From the NCBI RefSeq assembly GCF_000196675.2, contig NC_015312.1, positions 3,596,001-3,660,000 of the forward strand: a DNA stretch of 64,000 nt. The letters are read 5' to 3'. The DNA comes from Pseudonocardia benzenivorans CB1190. GTDB taxonomy: Bacteria; Actinomycetota; Actinomycetes; Mycobacteriales; Pseudonocardiaceae. Position 1 is the first letter of the stretch, and every line of letters begins with the position of its first letter. The notes beneath the pieces were generated by a model, which saw only the letters and a list, made by a program, of their open reading frames with translations, was not told where the DNA came from and ran no database searches. The position numbers and the translations under genes were made by a program. Positions 30,697 to 41,936 of this stretch are shown one piece after another.

Positions 30697-31644
30697 GTGC
30701 CAGACGGCCCGGAGCCCGGCCTCGCCGAGGCCGTGCTGGGTGGTGCCCGCACCCTCACCCGTCCGCAGGTGATCGCCGCCGCGGGGATCGACCCCGAGGA
30801 GGGCGAGCGCCTGTGGCGCGCGCTCGGCTTCCCCGAGCCCGCCGACGACGACGTGCTGTTCACCGACCGCGACGTCGAGGCCGTCCGGGTCATGCAGCAG
30901 CTCGGCGACGCCGGGCTGCTGCCGCCGCGGGTGCGCGAGGCCGTCGCCAGGGCGGTCGCGCAAGACATGTCGCGGCTCGCGGAGTGGCAGGTCGGGATGC
31001 TGCGCACGGTGCTCGCCGGCCCGGCGGGCGAGCGCTCCCCCGCCGACCTGGCCGCGGCGCTCGTCCCGGAGCTCGGCCGGCTGCAGGACTACGTGTGGCG
31101 CCGCCATCTCGCCGCCGCGTTGGAGCGGGCGGCGCCCGGTGCCGCCGACAGCGACACCCGTCCGCTCGCCGTCGGCTTCGCCGACATGGTCGGCTTCACC
31201 CGCGCGACGCGCCGACGCAGCGCCGCCGAGCTCGACGACCTGCTCGAACGCTTCTCCGCCCGGACCGCCGGGGTGATCGCAGAGGGGCGCGGACGGATCG
31301 TGAAGACCGTCGGCGACGAGGTGCTCTTCGTCGCCGACGACGCCGCGACGGCCGCCGGGATCGCGCTGGCGCTCGACGAGCAGGTCGCCGCCGACGACCT
31401 GCTGCCGCCCCTGCGGATCGGGCTCGCCGCGGGCGAGGTGCTGGCGCGTTTCGGAGACGTGTTCGGTGAGCCGGTGAACATCGCCGCCCGGCTGACGGCG
31501 CAGGCGCGCCCGGGCACGGTGCTCGTCGACCGGGAGGTCGCGGCGGCGCTCGACGGTGACGAGCGCTTCCGGGTCCGGCGGCTGCGGTCACGATCGGTCC
31601 GCGGCTACCGGCACCTGCAGCTGCACGCCCTGAGCAGGGCGTGA
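30697..31644 (+). CDS. Class III adenylate cyclase with N-terminal regulatory domain (Rv1264-like)
   Basis: A 315-residue soluble cyclase. Residues 1-145 form an all-helical regulatory domain (TLTRPQVIAAAGI; FTDRDVEAVRVMQQLGDAGL; RLQDYVWRRHLAAALERA) similar to the autoinhibitory pH-sensing domain of Rv1264. The catalytic domain has the metal Asp in FADMVGFTRA, the adenine-selecting Lys and second metal Asp in RIVKTVGDEVLFVAD, an Asp in FGDVFGEPVN, and the transition-state Asn/Arg in VNIAARLTAQ. All canonical residues are present, so it should make cAMP as a homodimer. GTG start; likely co-transcribed with the upstream USP gene. Confidence 0.88.
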   Translation: MPDGPEPGLAEAVLGGARTLTRPQVIAAAGIDPEEGERLWRALGFPEPADDDVLFTDRDVEAVRVMQQLGDAGLLPPRVREAVARAVAQDMSRLAEWQVGMLRTVLAGPAGERSPADLAAALVPELGRLQDYVWRRHLAAALERAAPGAADSDTRPLAVGFADMVGFTRATRRRSAAELDDLLERFSARTAGVIAEGRGRIVKTVGDEVLFVADDAATAAGIALALDEQVAADDLLPPLRIGLAAGEVLARFGDVFGEPVNIAARLTAQARPGTVLVDREVAAALDGDERFRVRRLRSRSVRGYRHLQLHALSRA

Positions 31645-31651
31645 CGCGCTC

Positions 31652-31706
31652 GTGAGTGGCGGTGGTCGCCATGGCGACAGTCACCGTGGCGACCATCGCC
31701 ACTCAC
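31652..31706. repeat. Second copy of the palindromic repeat, terminator between convergent genes
   Basis: Outer arms GTGAGTGGCGGTGGTCGCCA and the near-complementary TGGCGACCATCGCCACTCAC surround an inner GGCGACAGTCACC. It is 55 bases long against 40 at 3079, so the family varies in its centre. It lies between the cyclase and sufT stops. Confidence 0.75.
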
Positions 31707-31709
31707 GGG

Positions 31710-32255
31710 TCAGACCCGGAAGCCCAGCGCGCGCAGCTGCTCGCGGCCGTCCTCGGTGATCTTCTCCGGGCCCCACGGCGGCATCCAGACCCAGTTGATC
31801 CGGATGTCGTCGACCAGGCCGCCCGACGGACCGCCGGTGAGCGCGGCGCGGGTCTGCTCCTCGATGACGTCGGTCAGCGGGCAGGCCGCCGACGTCAGCG
31901 TCATGTCGATCACCGCGGTCTTCTCCTCGACCGCGAGCCCGTACACCAGGCCCAGGTCGACGACGTTGATCCCCAGCTCGGGGTCGACGACGTCGCGCAT
32001 GGCCTCCTCGATGTCCTCGAGCGACGCGTCACCCGGTGCGCCCTCGCCCGCGGCGGCAGGGGGCTCGGGCATGCCGGCCGCGCCGCGCACGACCTCGTCG
32101 GCCGCCGGCTCCGCCGCTGCTGTGTCGGCGGGCCGCTCCGCCGCGGCTGTGTCGGCGGGCCGCTCCGCCGCGGCTGTGTCGGCGGGCCGCTCCGCCGCGG
32201 CTGTGTCGGCGGGCCGCTCCGCCGCGGCTGCGGCCTCGTTCGCCGTCTCGCTCAT
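31710..32255 (-). CDS. sufT: SufT-like MIP18/DUF59 Fe-S assembly factor with repetitive N-terminus
   Basis: A 181-residue protein. The C-terminal half is a DUF59 (PaaD/MIP18) domain: LEDIEEAMRDVVDPELGINV, VDLGLVYGLAV, MTLTSAACPLTDVIEEQTR with the conserved Cys, and INWVWMPPWGPEKITEDGR. SufT proteins assist Fe-S cluster maturation. The N-terminal 70 residues are an Ala-rich low-complexity tail with four identical AAAERPADT units. The ATG at 32255 overlaps the sufU stop in ATGA. Last gene of the suf operon. The tail is not part of the family and is likely variable between strains. Confidence 0.9.
   Translation of the reverse strand: MSETANEAAAAAERPADTAAAERPADTAAAERPADTAAAERPADTAAAEPAADEVVRGAAGMPEPPAAAGEGAPGDASLEDIEEAMRDVVDPELGINVVDLGLVYGLAVEEKTAVIDMTLTSAACPLTDVIEEQTRAALTGGPSGGLVDDIRINWVWMPPWGPEKITEDGREQLRALGFRV
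32121..32228 (-). repeat. Four identical 27-bp tandem repeats inside sufT
   Basis: Units 32121-32147, 32148-32174, 32175-32201 and 32202-32228 are identical and begin TGTGTCGGCGGGCC on the + strand. Each encodes nine residues, so unit gain or loss keeps the reading frame. A degenerate fifth unit lies at the 3' end of the gene region. Confidence 0.9.
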
Positions 32256-32709
32256 GCGGTGGCTCCCTTCCCGTCCTGCACCCGTACGACGGCGTCCTTG
32301 AACGCCATCCACCCCAGCAGCGCGCACTTGACGCGCGCCGGGTACTTCGCCACCCCGGCGAACGCGATCGCGTCGCCGAGGACGTCCTCGTCGGGTTCGA
32401 CCTTGCCCCGGCCCTGGGCCATCTCCTGGAACGCCGCGAGGATCCTCATCGCCTCGTCGACGGTCTGGCCGACCACGAGGTCGGTCAGCACCGACGCCGA
32501 GGCCTGGCTGATGGAGCAGCCCAGCGTCTCGTGGGAGACGTCGAGGACCTTCTCACCGGCGTCGTCGAGCTTGACGCGCAGCGTGATCTCGTCGCCGCAC
32601 GTCGGGTTGATCTGCTGGGACTCCGCGTCGAACGGGTCCTTCAGCCCGGAGCCGTGCGGCGACCGGTAGTGGTCCAGGATGATCTCCTGGTACATCTGCT
32701 CGAGCTGCA

Positions 32710-32710
<1 letters not shown>
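32252..32710 (-). CDS. sufU: Fe-S assembly scaffold/sulfur-transfer protein SufU
   Basis: A 152-residue IscU-like SufU. It accepts persulfide sulfur from SufS through zinc-dependent exchange and passes it to SufBCD. The three cysteines and the Asp are present: NPTCGDEITL, HETLGCSISQASASV and ARVKCALLGW. The extra insertion between the second and third Cys (EEGRGKVEPDEDVLG-like region) is typical of SufU rather than IscU. The start MQLEQMYQEI at 32710 overlaps the sufS stop by 1 bp, and the 3' end overlaps sufT by 4 bp. Confidence 0.94.
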
Positions 32711-34802
<2,092 letters not shown>

Positions 34803-34895
34803 GGTGTTCTCGATGACTCCGTGGCTCTGTGAAGCTCTGTGGCGGGTGGGGGCGGTCCGGGCTCTTCGCCGGGACCGAGGCGCTGTCGCCGGGAC

Positions 34896-36089
34896 TCAGG
34901 CGCCGGTGACGGCCAGCTCGGCCTCGACGGCGGCCTCGAGGCGCTCGCGCAGCTCGGCGAGCGGGATCCTGCTGAGGATCTCGCCGAAGAAGCCACGGAC
35001 CACCAGGCGGCGCGCGACGTCCTCGGGGATGCCGCGGCTCTGCAGGTAGAAAAGCTGCTCGTCGTCGAACCGGCCGGTGGCGCTGGCGTGGCCGGCGCCG
35101 GCGATCTCGCCGGTCTCGATCTCGAGGTTCGGCACCGAGTCGGCCCGCGCGTGCGCGGTCAGCACCAGGTTCCGGTTGAACTCGAACGTCTCGGTCTGCT
35201 CGGCGGCCGCCCGGATCAGCACGTCGCCGATCCAGACGGTGTGCGCGTCGGTGACGCCCTCCTTGCCCTGCAGCGCGTTCTTGTAGAGGACGTTCGAGCT
35301 GCAGTGCGGCGTCGAGTGGTCGACGAGCAGGCGCTGCTCGAGGTGCTGGCCGGCGTCGGCGAACCCGAGGCCGAACAGCTCCGCGGACCCGCCGGGGGCG
35401 GTGTAGGTGACGGTCGGGCTGACCCGGACCAGGTCGCCGCCGAAGGCGATGGACGTGGCGACGATCGTCGCGTCCCGGCCCAGCGCGATGTGCTGGCCGC
35501 TGACGTGGACGGCGTCGTCGGCCCACTCCTCGGTCACGATGACGACGAGCTTCGAGCCGTCGGCGACGACGAACTCGATGTTGTCGGCCAGCGCGCCGGA
35601 CCCGCGACCCTCGACCACGACGGTGGCCTCGGTGTGCGGCGTGGTGCGGACCTGCAGGTGCGCGACCGCCGTGGCGCCGGCACCGGGGCCGTTCAGCGTG
35701 ATCGTGACCGGTTCGGGCGTGCCGTCGAGGGTCACGACGGTCGCCTCGCGGAACGCGGACCACGCCTGCGCGGCGACGCGATCGGCAGGGACGCCGCCCT
35801 CGCCGATGCGCGCGTCGTCGCGGCCGACGGTCTCGACGGTCACGCCGGTACCCGCACCGCCCGCCGACACGTCGACCGCGGCGGTGCCGTCGAACGTCGC
35901 GGTGCCGTCGTGCAGGCCGCGCAGCCGCTTCATCGGCGTGAAGCGCCAGTTCTCCTCACGGCCGCCGGGGACCTCGAAGGCCTCGACGTCGTAGGAGGTG
36001 AACCGCTCCATCGCACCGGCGGGCGGAACCCCGCCCTGGCCGTACCGGCCGGCCTCCGCGGCGGCGGCGACAGTGTCGGGCGAACTCAT
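34896..36089 (-). CDS. sufD: Fe-S cluster assembly protein SufD
   Basis: A 397-residue SufD, partner of SufB and SufC in the scaffold complex. It has the right-handed beta-helix core ending in the SufBD signature region: [20 protein letters not shown], then [40 protein letters not shown] and [17 protein letters not shown]. The N-terminus has [20 protein letters not shown]. The start [10 protein letters not shown] at 36089 overlaps the sufB stop by 4 bp. Confidence 0.95.
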   Translation of the reverse strand: MSSPDTVAAAAEAGRYGQGGVPPAGAMERFTSYDVEAFEVPGGREENWRFTPMKRLRGLHDGTATFDGTAAVDVSAGGAGTGVTVETVGRDDARIGEGGVPADRVAAQAWSAFREATVVTLDGTPEPVTITLNGPGAGATAVAHLQVRTTPHTEATVVVEGRGSGALADNIEFVVADGSKLVVIVTEEWADDAVHVSGQHIALGRDATIVATSIAFGGDLVRVSPTVTYTAPGGSAELFGLGFADAGQHLEQRLLVDHSTPHCSSNVLYKNALQGKEGVTDAHTVWIGDVLIRAAAEQTETFEFNRNLVLTAHARADSVPNLEIETGEIAGAGHASATGRFDDEQLFYLQSRGIPEDVARRLVVRGFFGEILSRIPLAELRERLEAAVEAELAVTGA

Positions 36090-37522
36090 CCGACCGAACC
36101 CTCCATCTGCAGCTCGATGAGCCGGTTGAGCTCCAGCGCGTACTCCATGGGCAGCTCGCGCGCGATGGGCTCGACGAACCCGCGCACGACCATCGCCATG
36201 GCCTCGTCCTCGGTCAGGCCGCGGCTCATCAGGTAGAACAGCTGGTCGTCGCTCACCTTGGAGACCGTGGCCTCGTGCCCCATCGAGACGTCGTCGGTGC
36301 GGACGTCGACGTAGGGGTAGGTGTCGGACCGGCTGATCGTGTCGACGAGCAGCGCGTCGCACTTCACCGTCGAGCGCGAGTTCTTCGCCCGCGCGTTGAC
36401 CTGGACCAGGCCGCGGTAGGACGTGCGGCCACCGCCGCGGGCCACCGACTTCGAGATGATCGTCGACGACGTGTTGGGCGCCAGGTGGACCATCTTCGCG
36501 CCGGCGTCCTGGTGCTGGCCCTCGCCCGCGAACGCGATCGAGAGGACCTCGCCCTTGGCGTGCTCGCCCATGAGGAACACGGCCGGGTACTTCATGGTCA
36601 CCTTGGAGCCGAGGTTGCCGTCGACCCACTCCATGGTCGCGCCCTCCTCGGCCTTGGCGCGCTTGGTGACCAGGTTGTAGACGTTGTTCGACCAGTTCTG
36701 GATCGTGGTGTAGCGGCAGCGGCCGCCCTTCTTCACGACGATCTCGACGACGGCCGAGTGCAGCGAGTCCGACTTGTAGATCGGCGCCGTGCAGCCCTCG
36801 ACGTAGTGCACGTAGGCACCCTCGTCGACGATGATCAGCGTCCGCTCGAACTGGCCCATGTTCTCGGTGTTGATCCGGAAGTAGGCCTGCAGCGGGATGT
36901 CGACGTGCACGCCCGGCGGCACGTAGATGAACGACCCGCCCGACCACACGGCCGAGTTCAGCGCGGAGAACTTGTTGTCCCCCGACGGGATCACGGAGCC
37001 GAAGTACTCCCTGAACAGCTCCGGGTGCTCGCGCAGGCCGGTGTCGGTGTCCAGGAAGATGACGCCCTGCTCCTCCAGGTCCTCACGGATCTGGTGGTAG
37101 ACGACCTCGGACTCGTACTGCGCGGCGACACCGGCGACCAGGCGGGCCTTCTCGGCCTCCGGGATGCCCAGCTTGTCGTAGGTGTTCTTGATGTCCGCGG
37201 GCAGGTCCTCCCAGGAGGCGGCCTGCTTCTCCGTCGAGCGGACGAAGTACTTGATGTTGTCGAAGTCGATCCCCGACAGGTCCGAACCCCAGCGCGGCAT
37301 CGGCTTGCGCTCGAAGAGGTTGAGCGCCTTGAGCCGGAACTCGAGCATCCACTCGGGCTCGTTCTTCAGGCGGGAGATGTCGGCGACGACGTCGGCCGAC
37401 AGGCCGCGACGTGCGGACGCCCCGGCGACGTCCGGGTCGCTCCAGCCGAAGTCGTACCGGCCGAGCGTCGCGAGCGTCTCCTCCTGCGTCAGCTGAGGCT
37501 GCACCTCAGGAGCGGTCGTCAT
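36086..37522 (-). CDS. sufB: Fe-S cluster assembly protein SufB
   Basis: A 478-residue SufB, the subunit on which the cluster is assembled. [20 protein letters not shown] is at the N-terminus; then [40 protein letters not shown] with the conserved Cys, [31 protein letters not shown] and [20 protein letters not shown]. The start [10 protein letters not shown] at 37522 overlaps the sufR stop by 4 bp. There is no intein (some mycobacterial SufB proteins have one). Confidence 0.97.
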   Translation of the reverse strand: MTTAPEVQPQLTQEETLATLGRYDFGWSDPDVAGASARRGLSADVVADISRLKNEPEWMLEFRLKALNLFERKPMPRWGSDLSGIDFDNIKYFVRSTEKQAASWEDLPADIKNTYDKLGIPEAEKARLVAGVAAQYESEVVYHQIREDLEEQGVIFLDTDTGLREHPELFREYFGSVIPSGDNKFSALNSAVWSGGSFIYVPPGVHVDIPLQAYFRINTENMGQFERTLIIVDEGAYVHYVEGCTAPIYKSDSLHSAVVEIVVKKGGRCRYTTIQNWSNNVYNLVTKRAKAEEGATMEWVDGNLGSKVTMKYPAVFLMGEHAKGEVLSIAFAGEGQHQDAGAKMVHLAPNTSSTIISKSVARGGGRTSYRGLVQVNARAKNSRSTVKCDALLVDTISRSDTYPYVDVRTDDVSMGHEATVSKVSDDQLFYLMSRGLTEDEAMAMVVRGFVEPIARELPMEYALELNRLIELQMEGSVG

Positions 37523-38358
37523 TCGGGCTGCCTCCCTGTCGGGACCGTGGTGGTCGGCCCAGTGGTGGTCGTGAGGGCGTGATCCTCCGGCGGCACGGGC
37601 ACCGTTGCCCGCGGCCCGGAGTGATCCGTACCGAGCCGCCGCAGGACGTCGGGTGCGCCCTCCAGCGGAACGTGTGTGGTGCACGCGGCGTCGCCGCGCG
37701 CGATGGTGGCCAGCCGCTGCACGTGGGTGCCGAGCAGCTGGGCGAAGGCCCTGGTCTCTGCCTCGCAGAGCTCCGGGAACTCGGCGGCCACGTGGGCCAC
37801 CGGGCAGTGGTGCTGGCACAGCTGCACGCCGTGCCCGGCCTCCCGGGCCTGCGCAGCGTAGCCCCGCGCCGTGAGCAGCTTGGCCAGCGCGTCGGCCCGC
37901 GCGTCGGGCGAGGAGACGCGGCGGATCTGCTCGGCCTGCGGGCCGAGCAGCTCGAGCACCCGGTTCTCGGCGAACGCGCTCACCGCGCCGCCGCCCACCG
38001 TCTCGGCGAGGAACCGCAGCGCGCTCGCCGCGAGGTCGTCGTAGCCGTGGCCGAACCGGACCCGGCCCGCGTCGGTGAGCAGGTACTCGCGAGCGGGACG
38101 GCCCCGCCCGCGGTTGGCCCGGCGCGAGGCCTGGCGGGCCTCGGCCTCCCCGTCGGCGATCAGCGCGTCGAGGTGGCGACGCACCGCCGGCGCCGAGAGC
38201 TCCAGCTCCGCGGCGACCGCCGCCGCCGTGATCGGGCCCTGCTCGAGCAGCAGCCGCGCGACGGCCAGGCGGGTGCCCCCGTCGGCGGCGGCGCCCTGGT
38301 CGGGCCCCTGCTCGTCGACGGGCCGCTCCCCCGCATCGGGACGCCCGGCTGTTTTCAC
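37519..38358 (-). CDS. sufR: Fe-S-sensing transcriptional repressor SufR
   Basis: A 279-residue ArsR/DeoR-like regulator that opens the suf operon. The winged HTH is at about residues 25-85 ([55 protein letters not shown]). The C-terminal Cys-rich region, [20 protein letters not shown] then [12 protein letters not shown] and ACTTH, supplies the likely [4Fe-4S] ligands. In mycobacteria and cyanobacteria the holo form represses suf. The GTG start at 38358 lies directly at a CAAC-N6-GTTG operator, which suggests a leaderless or very short-leader transcript and autorepression of the whole operon. Confidence 0.93.
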   Translation of the reverse strand: MKTAGRPDAGERPVDEQGPDQGAAADGGTRLAVARLLLEQGPITAAAVAAELELSAPAVRRHLDALIADGEAEARQASRRANRGRGRPAREYLLTDAGRVRFGHGYDDLAASALRFLAETVGGGAVSAFAENRVLELLGPQAEQIRRVSSPDARADALAKLLTARGYAAQAREAGHGVQLCQHHCPVAHVAAEFPELCEAETRAFAQLLGTHVQRLATIARGDAACTTHVPLEGAPDVLRRLGTDHSGPRATVPVPPEDHALTTTTGPTTTVPTGRQPE

Positions 38359-38371
38359 AACACCAGTGTTG
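38358..38371 (-). promoter_or_regulatory. SufR operator at the sufR start
   Basis: CAACACCAGTGTTG has perfect 6-bp arms and a 2-bp centre. It fits the published cyanobacterial SufR consensus CAAC-N6-GTTG as I recall it. It overlaps the first base of the GTG start codon. An AT-rich GTATTTAC (38372-38379) just upstream could be the -10 element. Confidence 0.7.
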
Positions 38372-38454
38372 CGTATTTACCCGCCACTCGGCAAAGGGGG
38401 TCGCCCGACGGGTGAGCGGCGTCACCCGGCCATCCGGTCGCTACCCTGCGACGC

Positions 38455-40059
38455 ATGGCCGTACCGGGGCTCGAGACCTCCGGGCCCGGCGCCGTCCCGT
38501 CCTCCGGTCCGCAGCCCGCGCCGTCGCGCCCACGCGCCCGCGACCGCCGCGACCCCTCCCGGATCGCCCGCCGATTCGGCCTGACCGGTGCCCTGCTCAT
38601 GGCCTTCGGTGCGCTCGGAGCCGGCGCGCTGCCCGTCCCCAACCCGCTCAACGGCCTGCGCATCCTCGGCCTGCCGGGCCGCAACGTCACCGTCGCGATC
38701 GCCATCACCTACGCGGGCATGGGCATGCTCGTGCTCGCGTGGCTGTGGATCGGCCGGATGCTCAACGAGCGTGGCGCGGTCCACCCGGCGCCCGACCGTC
38801 GTCAGCTCGCCCGCACGGGCATCGTCTGGGCGCTGCCGCTGTGCTTCGCGCCGCCGTTGTTCTCCAAGGACGTCTACAGCTACCTCGCGCAGTCGGCGAT
38901 CACCGCGCGCGGCATCGACCCGTACGTGCTGGGTCCGGCGCAGGCACTCGGCGTCGACGACCCGCTGACCCGGGCGATCCCGACGATCTGGCGCGACACC
39001 CCGGCGCCGTACGGTCCGTTGTTCCTGGGGCTGGGCCGCGGGATCACCGCGCTCTCGGGCGACGACGTCGTCCTCGGCCTGTTCCTGCACCGGGTGCTCG
39101 CGCTCGCGGGCGTCGCGCTGGTCATCTGGGCGCTGCCGAAGCTGGCCCGGCGCTGCGGCGTGGAGCCGGGGCTCGCGCTGTGGCTCGGCGCCGCGAACCC
39201 GCTGGTGCTGTTCCACCTGGTCAGCGGCATCCACAACGAGGCGCTGATGATCGGGCTGATGCTCGCGGGGCTCGAGCTGGGCCTGCGGGCGCAGACCCCG
39301 CTCGGCTGGCTCCCCGGCGCCGCGCTGATCACCGCGGGCGGGGCGGTCAAGGTGCCCGCCCTGCTCGCGCTCGGTTTCCTCGGCGTCCACCTCGCCCGCG
39401 CGCGGGGCGGGCGGGTGCGCGACGTCGCCTTCGTCGCGGCGGTGCTCGCCGCCGTCGCGGCGGTCGTCCTCGGCGCGCTGGGCTGGGTCACCGGGCTCGG
39501 GTTCGGCTGGGTGCACACCCTCGGCACCGCCAACAGCATCCGCAGCTGGATGTCGCTGTCGACCGACCTCGGCCAGCTCTCCGGGCAGCTGGGCATCCTG
39601 GCCGGGCTCGGCGACCACACCGACAGCGCGCTCACCCTCACCCGCGGCATCGGCGGCCTCGCGGGCGCGGCACTGTGCGCGGTGCTGCTGTTCGCGACGC
39701 TGCGCGGCCGCGTCGACCCCGTCACGGGCCTGGGCGCCGGGCTCGGCGCGGTCGTGCTGCTCGGGCCCGTCGTGCATCCCTGGTACCTGCTGTGGGCGGC
39801 CATCCCGCTCGCGGCGACCCGGGGCCTGCCGCGGTACCGCAGGCTCGCGCTGGCCGCCTCGGCCGTGCTGGCGGTGATGGTGCCGCCGACGGGGGCCGAC
39901 TTCGACTTCCGCGCCTACCAGCTGCCGATGGCCATCGTCGCCGGCATCGCGCTACTGGCCGTCGCCGTGCTCGTCGTCCGCGGCCGGCACCGCGCGAGCG
40001 CCGGCCCCGGCGCGGGAGATCATCACGACGCCCTCGCCGGGGCGCCCCCGGCGTCGTGA
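38455..40059 (+). CDS. mptB: Polyprenyl-phosphomannose-dependent alpha-1,6-mannosyltransferase
   Basis: A 534-residue GT-C-fold membrane protein with about 12 hydrophobic segments. The first extracytoplasmic loop has the acidic catalytic motif FSKDVYSYLAQSAITARGID, and PTIWRDTPAPYGPLFLGLG and HLVSGIHNEALMIGLMLAGL are conserved in MptA/MptB. It should add alpha-1,6-mannose from decaprenyl- or polyprenyl-phosphomannose to lipomannan or lipoarabinomannan cores. The position next to sufR, divergent, is that of Rv1459c. The ATG start at 38455 is preceded by about 95 bp shared with sufR. A Pro/Arg-rich cytoplasmic N-terminus of about 40 residues precedes TM1. Confidence 0.88.
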   Translation: MAVPGLETSGPGAVPSSGPQPAPSRPRARDRRDPSRIARRFGLTGALLMAFGALGAGALPVPNPLNGLRILGLPGRNVTVAIAITYAGMGMLVLAWLWIGRMLNERGAVHPAPDRRQLARTGIVWALPLCFAPPLFSKDVYSYLAQSAITARGIDPYVLGPAQALGVDDPLTRAIPTIWRDTPAPYGPLFLGLGRGITALSGDDVVLGLFLHRVLALAGVALVIWALPKLARRCGVEPGLALWLGAANPLVLFHLVSGIHNEALMIGLMLAGLELGLRAQTPLGWLPGAALITAGGAVKVPALLALGFLGVHLARARGGRVRDVAFVAAVLAAVAAVVLGALGWVTGLGFGWVHTLGTANSIRSWMSLSTDLGQLSGQLGILAGLGDHTDSALTLTRGIGGLAGAALCAVLLFATLRGRVDPVTGLGAGLGAVVLLGPVVHPWYLLWAAIPLAATRGLPRYRRLALAASAVLAVMVPPTGADFDFRAYQLPMAIVAGIALLAVAVLVVRGRHRASAGPGAGDHHDALAGAPPAS

Positions 40060-40087
40060 CCGGCGTCGCTCCGTAGACTCACCGTTC

Positions 40088-41044
40088 GTGAGCTTCCCTG
40101 CCGGCGCGCCGTCGTCCGCGGCGGCCGACGCGGCCGTCACGGTGCGCGGCCTGGTCAAGCGGTACGGGCCGACCACCGCCGTCGACGGCGTCGACCTCGA
40201 CGTTCCCGTCGCGAGCGTGCTGGCCCTGCTCGGGCCCAACGGCGCGGGCAAGACGACGACGGTCGAGATCTGCGAGGGCTTCCGCCGGGCGGACGCGGGC
40301 GAGGTCCGTGTCCTCGGTCTCGACCCGGCCGGCGCACCGGACGCGCTGCGGTCCCGGATCGGTGTCATGCCGCAGGGCGGCGGCGCCTACCCGGGTGTGC
40401 GCGCCGAGGAGATGCTGCGGCTCGTCGCCACCTGCGCGGCGCACCCGCTCGACGTCGGCTGGCTGATCGACGTGCTGGGCCTCGGCTCGTGCGCGCGCAC
40501 CCCGTACAAGCGGCTCTCCGGCGGCCAGCAGCAGCGCCTCGCGCTGGCCTGTGCCGTCGTCGGCCGCCCCGAGCTGGTGTTCCTCGACGAGCCGACCGCG
40601 GGCATGGACCCGCAGGCGCGCCGGCTCGTGTGGGACCTGGTCGAGGCGCTGCGCCGCGACGGCGTCGCCGTGCTGCTCACCACGCACCTCATGGAAGAGG
40701 CCGAGGCGCTGGCCGACGACGTCGTCATCGTCGACCACGGCCGGGTCGTCGCCCACGGCACGCCCGCCGAGCTCACGGCCGCGGGCGACCGGCAGGAGCT
40801 GCGGTTCCGGGCCCGCGCCGGGATGGACCTCGACGAGCTCGCGGCCGCACTGCCCGCGGGCTACCACGCCGCCGAGACCGCGACCGGCCGCTACGTCGTG
40901 CAGGGCCGGATCGACCCGCCCGTGCTCTCCGCGATCACGTCGTGGTGTGCCGACCAGGGCGCACTCGCCGACGACGTGCAGATCGCGCGGCGCAGCCTCG
41001 AGGACGTCTTCCTCGACCTGACCGGACGGGAGCTGCGGTCGTGA
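40088..41044 (+). CDS. ABC transporter ATP-binding protein (Rv1458c-like)
   Basis: A 318-residue ATPase. Walker A is LLGPNGAGKTTTVEICEG, signature RLSGGQQQRLALACAVVG, Walker B LVFLDEPTAGMDPQARR, and VLLTTHLMEEAEALADDV holds the switch His. The C-terminal 80 residues (FRARAGMDLDELAAALPAGY) form a regulatory extension typical of DrrA/CcmA-type exporters. With the permease that follows it should form an export system of unknown substrate. Start: GTG 40088, 29 bp after mptB. Confidence 0.92.
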   Translation: MSFPAGAPSSAAADAAVTVRGLVKRYGPTTAVDGVDLDVPVASVLALLGPNGAGKTTTVEICEGFRRADAGEVRVLGLDPAGAPDALRSRIGVMPQGGGAYPGVRAEEMLRLVATCAAHPLDVGWLIDVLGLGSCARTPYKRLSGGQQQRLALACAVVGRPELVFLDEPTAGMDPQARRLVWDLVEALRRDGVAVLLTTHLMEEAEALADDVVIVDHGRVVAHGTPAELTAAGDRQELRFRARAGMDLDELAAALPAGYHAAETATGRYVVQGRIDPPVLSAITSWCADQGALADDVQIARRSLEDVFLDLTGRELRS

Positions 41045-41091
41045 CGGGGCACCCGGGGGCCGCGCCGACCGAGCCCCGACGAGGGAGTGGG

Positions 41092-41877
41092 ATGACCGGC
41101 CCGTTGCGGTTCGAGCCCGGCACCTTCACCGCGCGCCCCGGCCGCGGGTCGCTGCCCCGGATGCTCGCCGCCCAGTCCGGCGTCGAGCTGAAGCTCGCGC
41201 TGCGCAACGGCGAGCAGGTGCTGCTGACCCTGCTCATCCCCGTCGTGCTGCTGGTCGGACTGACCCTCGTCCACGTCATCGACCTGCCCGAGCCGCGCGT
41301 CGACGGCGTGATCGCGGGGGTGTTCGCCCTCGCGGTCATGTCGACGGCGTTCACCGGCCAGGCGATCGCGTTCGGGTTCGACCGGCGCTACGGCGTCATC
41401 CGCAGGCTCGCGGCGACCGCGCTGCCCCGCTGGCTGCTCGTCGCCGGCCGGCTCGCGGCGGTCCTGGGCACGGTCGCGGTGCAGGTCGTCGTGCTCGGGG
41501 TGATCGGCGCGCTGCTCGGCTGGCGGCCCGACGCCGGGGAGATCGGGCTGGCGCTGGTGCTCGTGCTGCTGGGCTGCGCGGCGTTCGGCGGCCTGGGCCT
41601 GCTGCTCGGCGGGACGCTGCGCGCGGAGATCGTGCTGGCCGTCGCCAACGTCATCTGGTTCGTCCTGCTGCTCGGCGGCGGGATCGTCGTCCCGCTCGAC
41701 TCGCTGCCCACGGCGGTCGCCGCCGTCGCCGCGTACCTCCCGTCCGGGGCGCTGGCCGAGGGGCTGCGGATCGCGCTGGCCGGGACCGCCGGCTCGCTGA
41801 CGCAGTCGGTGCTGGTCCTGGTCGCGTGGACGGTCGTCGGCGCGGCCCTCGCGGCCCGGTTCGTCCGCCTGCACTGA
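41092..41877 (+). CDS. ABC-2 type transporter permease
   Basis: A 261-residue integral membrane protein with six hydrophobic segments, e.g. LLTLLIPVVLLVGLTLVHVI, VIAGVFALAVMSTAFTGQAI, LALVLVLLGCAAFGGLGLLL and VIWFVLLLGGGIVVPLDSLP. The fold is ABC-2 (DrrB-like); FGFDRRYGVIRRLAATALPR is the cytosolic coupling loop. The ATG at 41092 has a good GAGGGAG site. An in-frame GTG at 41041 would overlap the ATPase stop by 4 bp and cannot be excluded. It pairs with the preceding ATPase. Confidence 0.88.
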   Translation: MTGPLRFEPGTFTARPGRGSLPRMLAAQSGVELKLALRNGEQVLLTLLIPVVLLVGLTLVHVIDLPEPRVDGVIAGVFALAVMSTAFTGQAIAFGFDRRYGVIRRLAATALPRWLLVAGRLAAVLGTVAVQVVVLGVIGALLGWRPDAGEIGLALVLVLLGCAAFGGLGLLLGGTLRAEIVLAVANVIWFVLLLGGGIVVPLDSLPTAVAAVAAYLPSGALAEGLRIALAGTAGSLTQSVLVLVAWTVVGAALAARFVRLH

Positions 41878-41936
41878 AGGGGGCGTCTGCTCGGGCCGGC
41901 GCCGGGGGCCGTCCGAGCTGCGCCTACCATCGGGCC

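Noticed and set aside
34896..36947. 683-codon frame extending sufD upstream
   Set aside because: The extra part is antisense-frame reading of sufB; the ATG at 36089 overlaps the sufB stop as expected for coupling.
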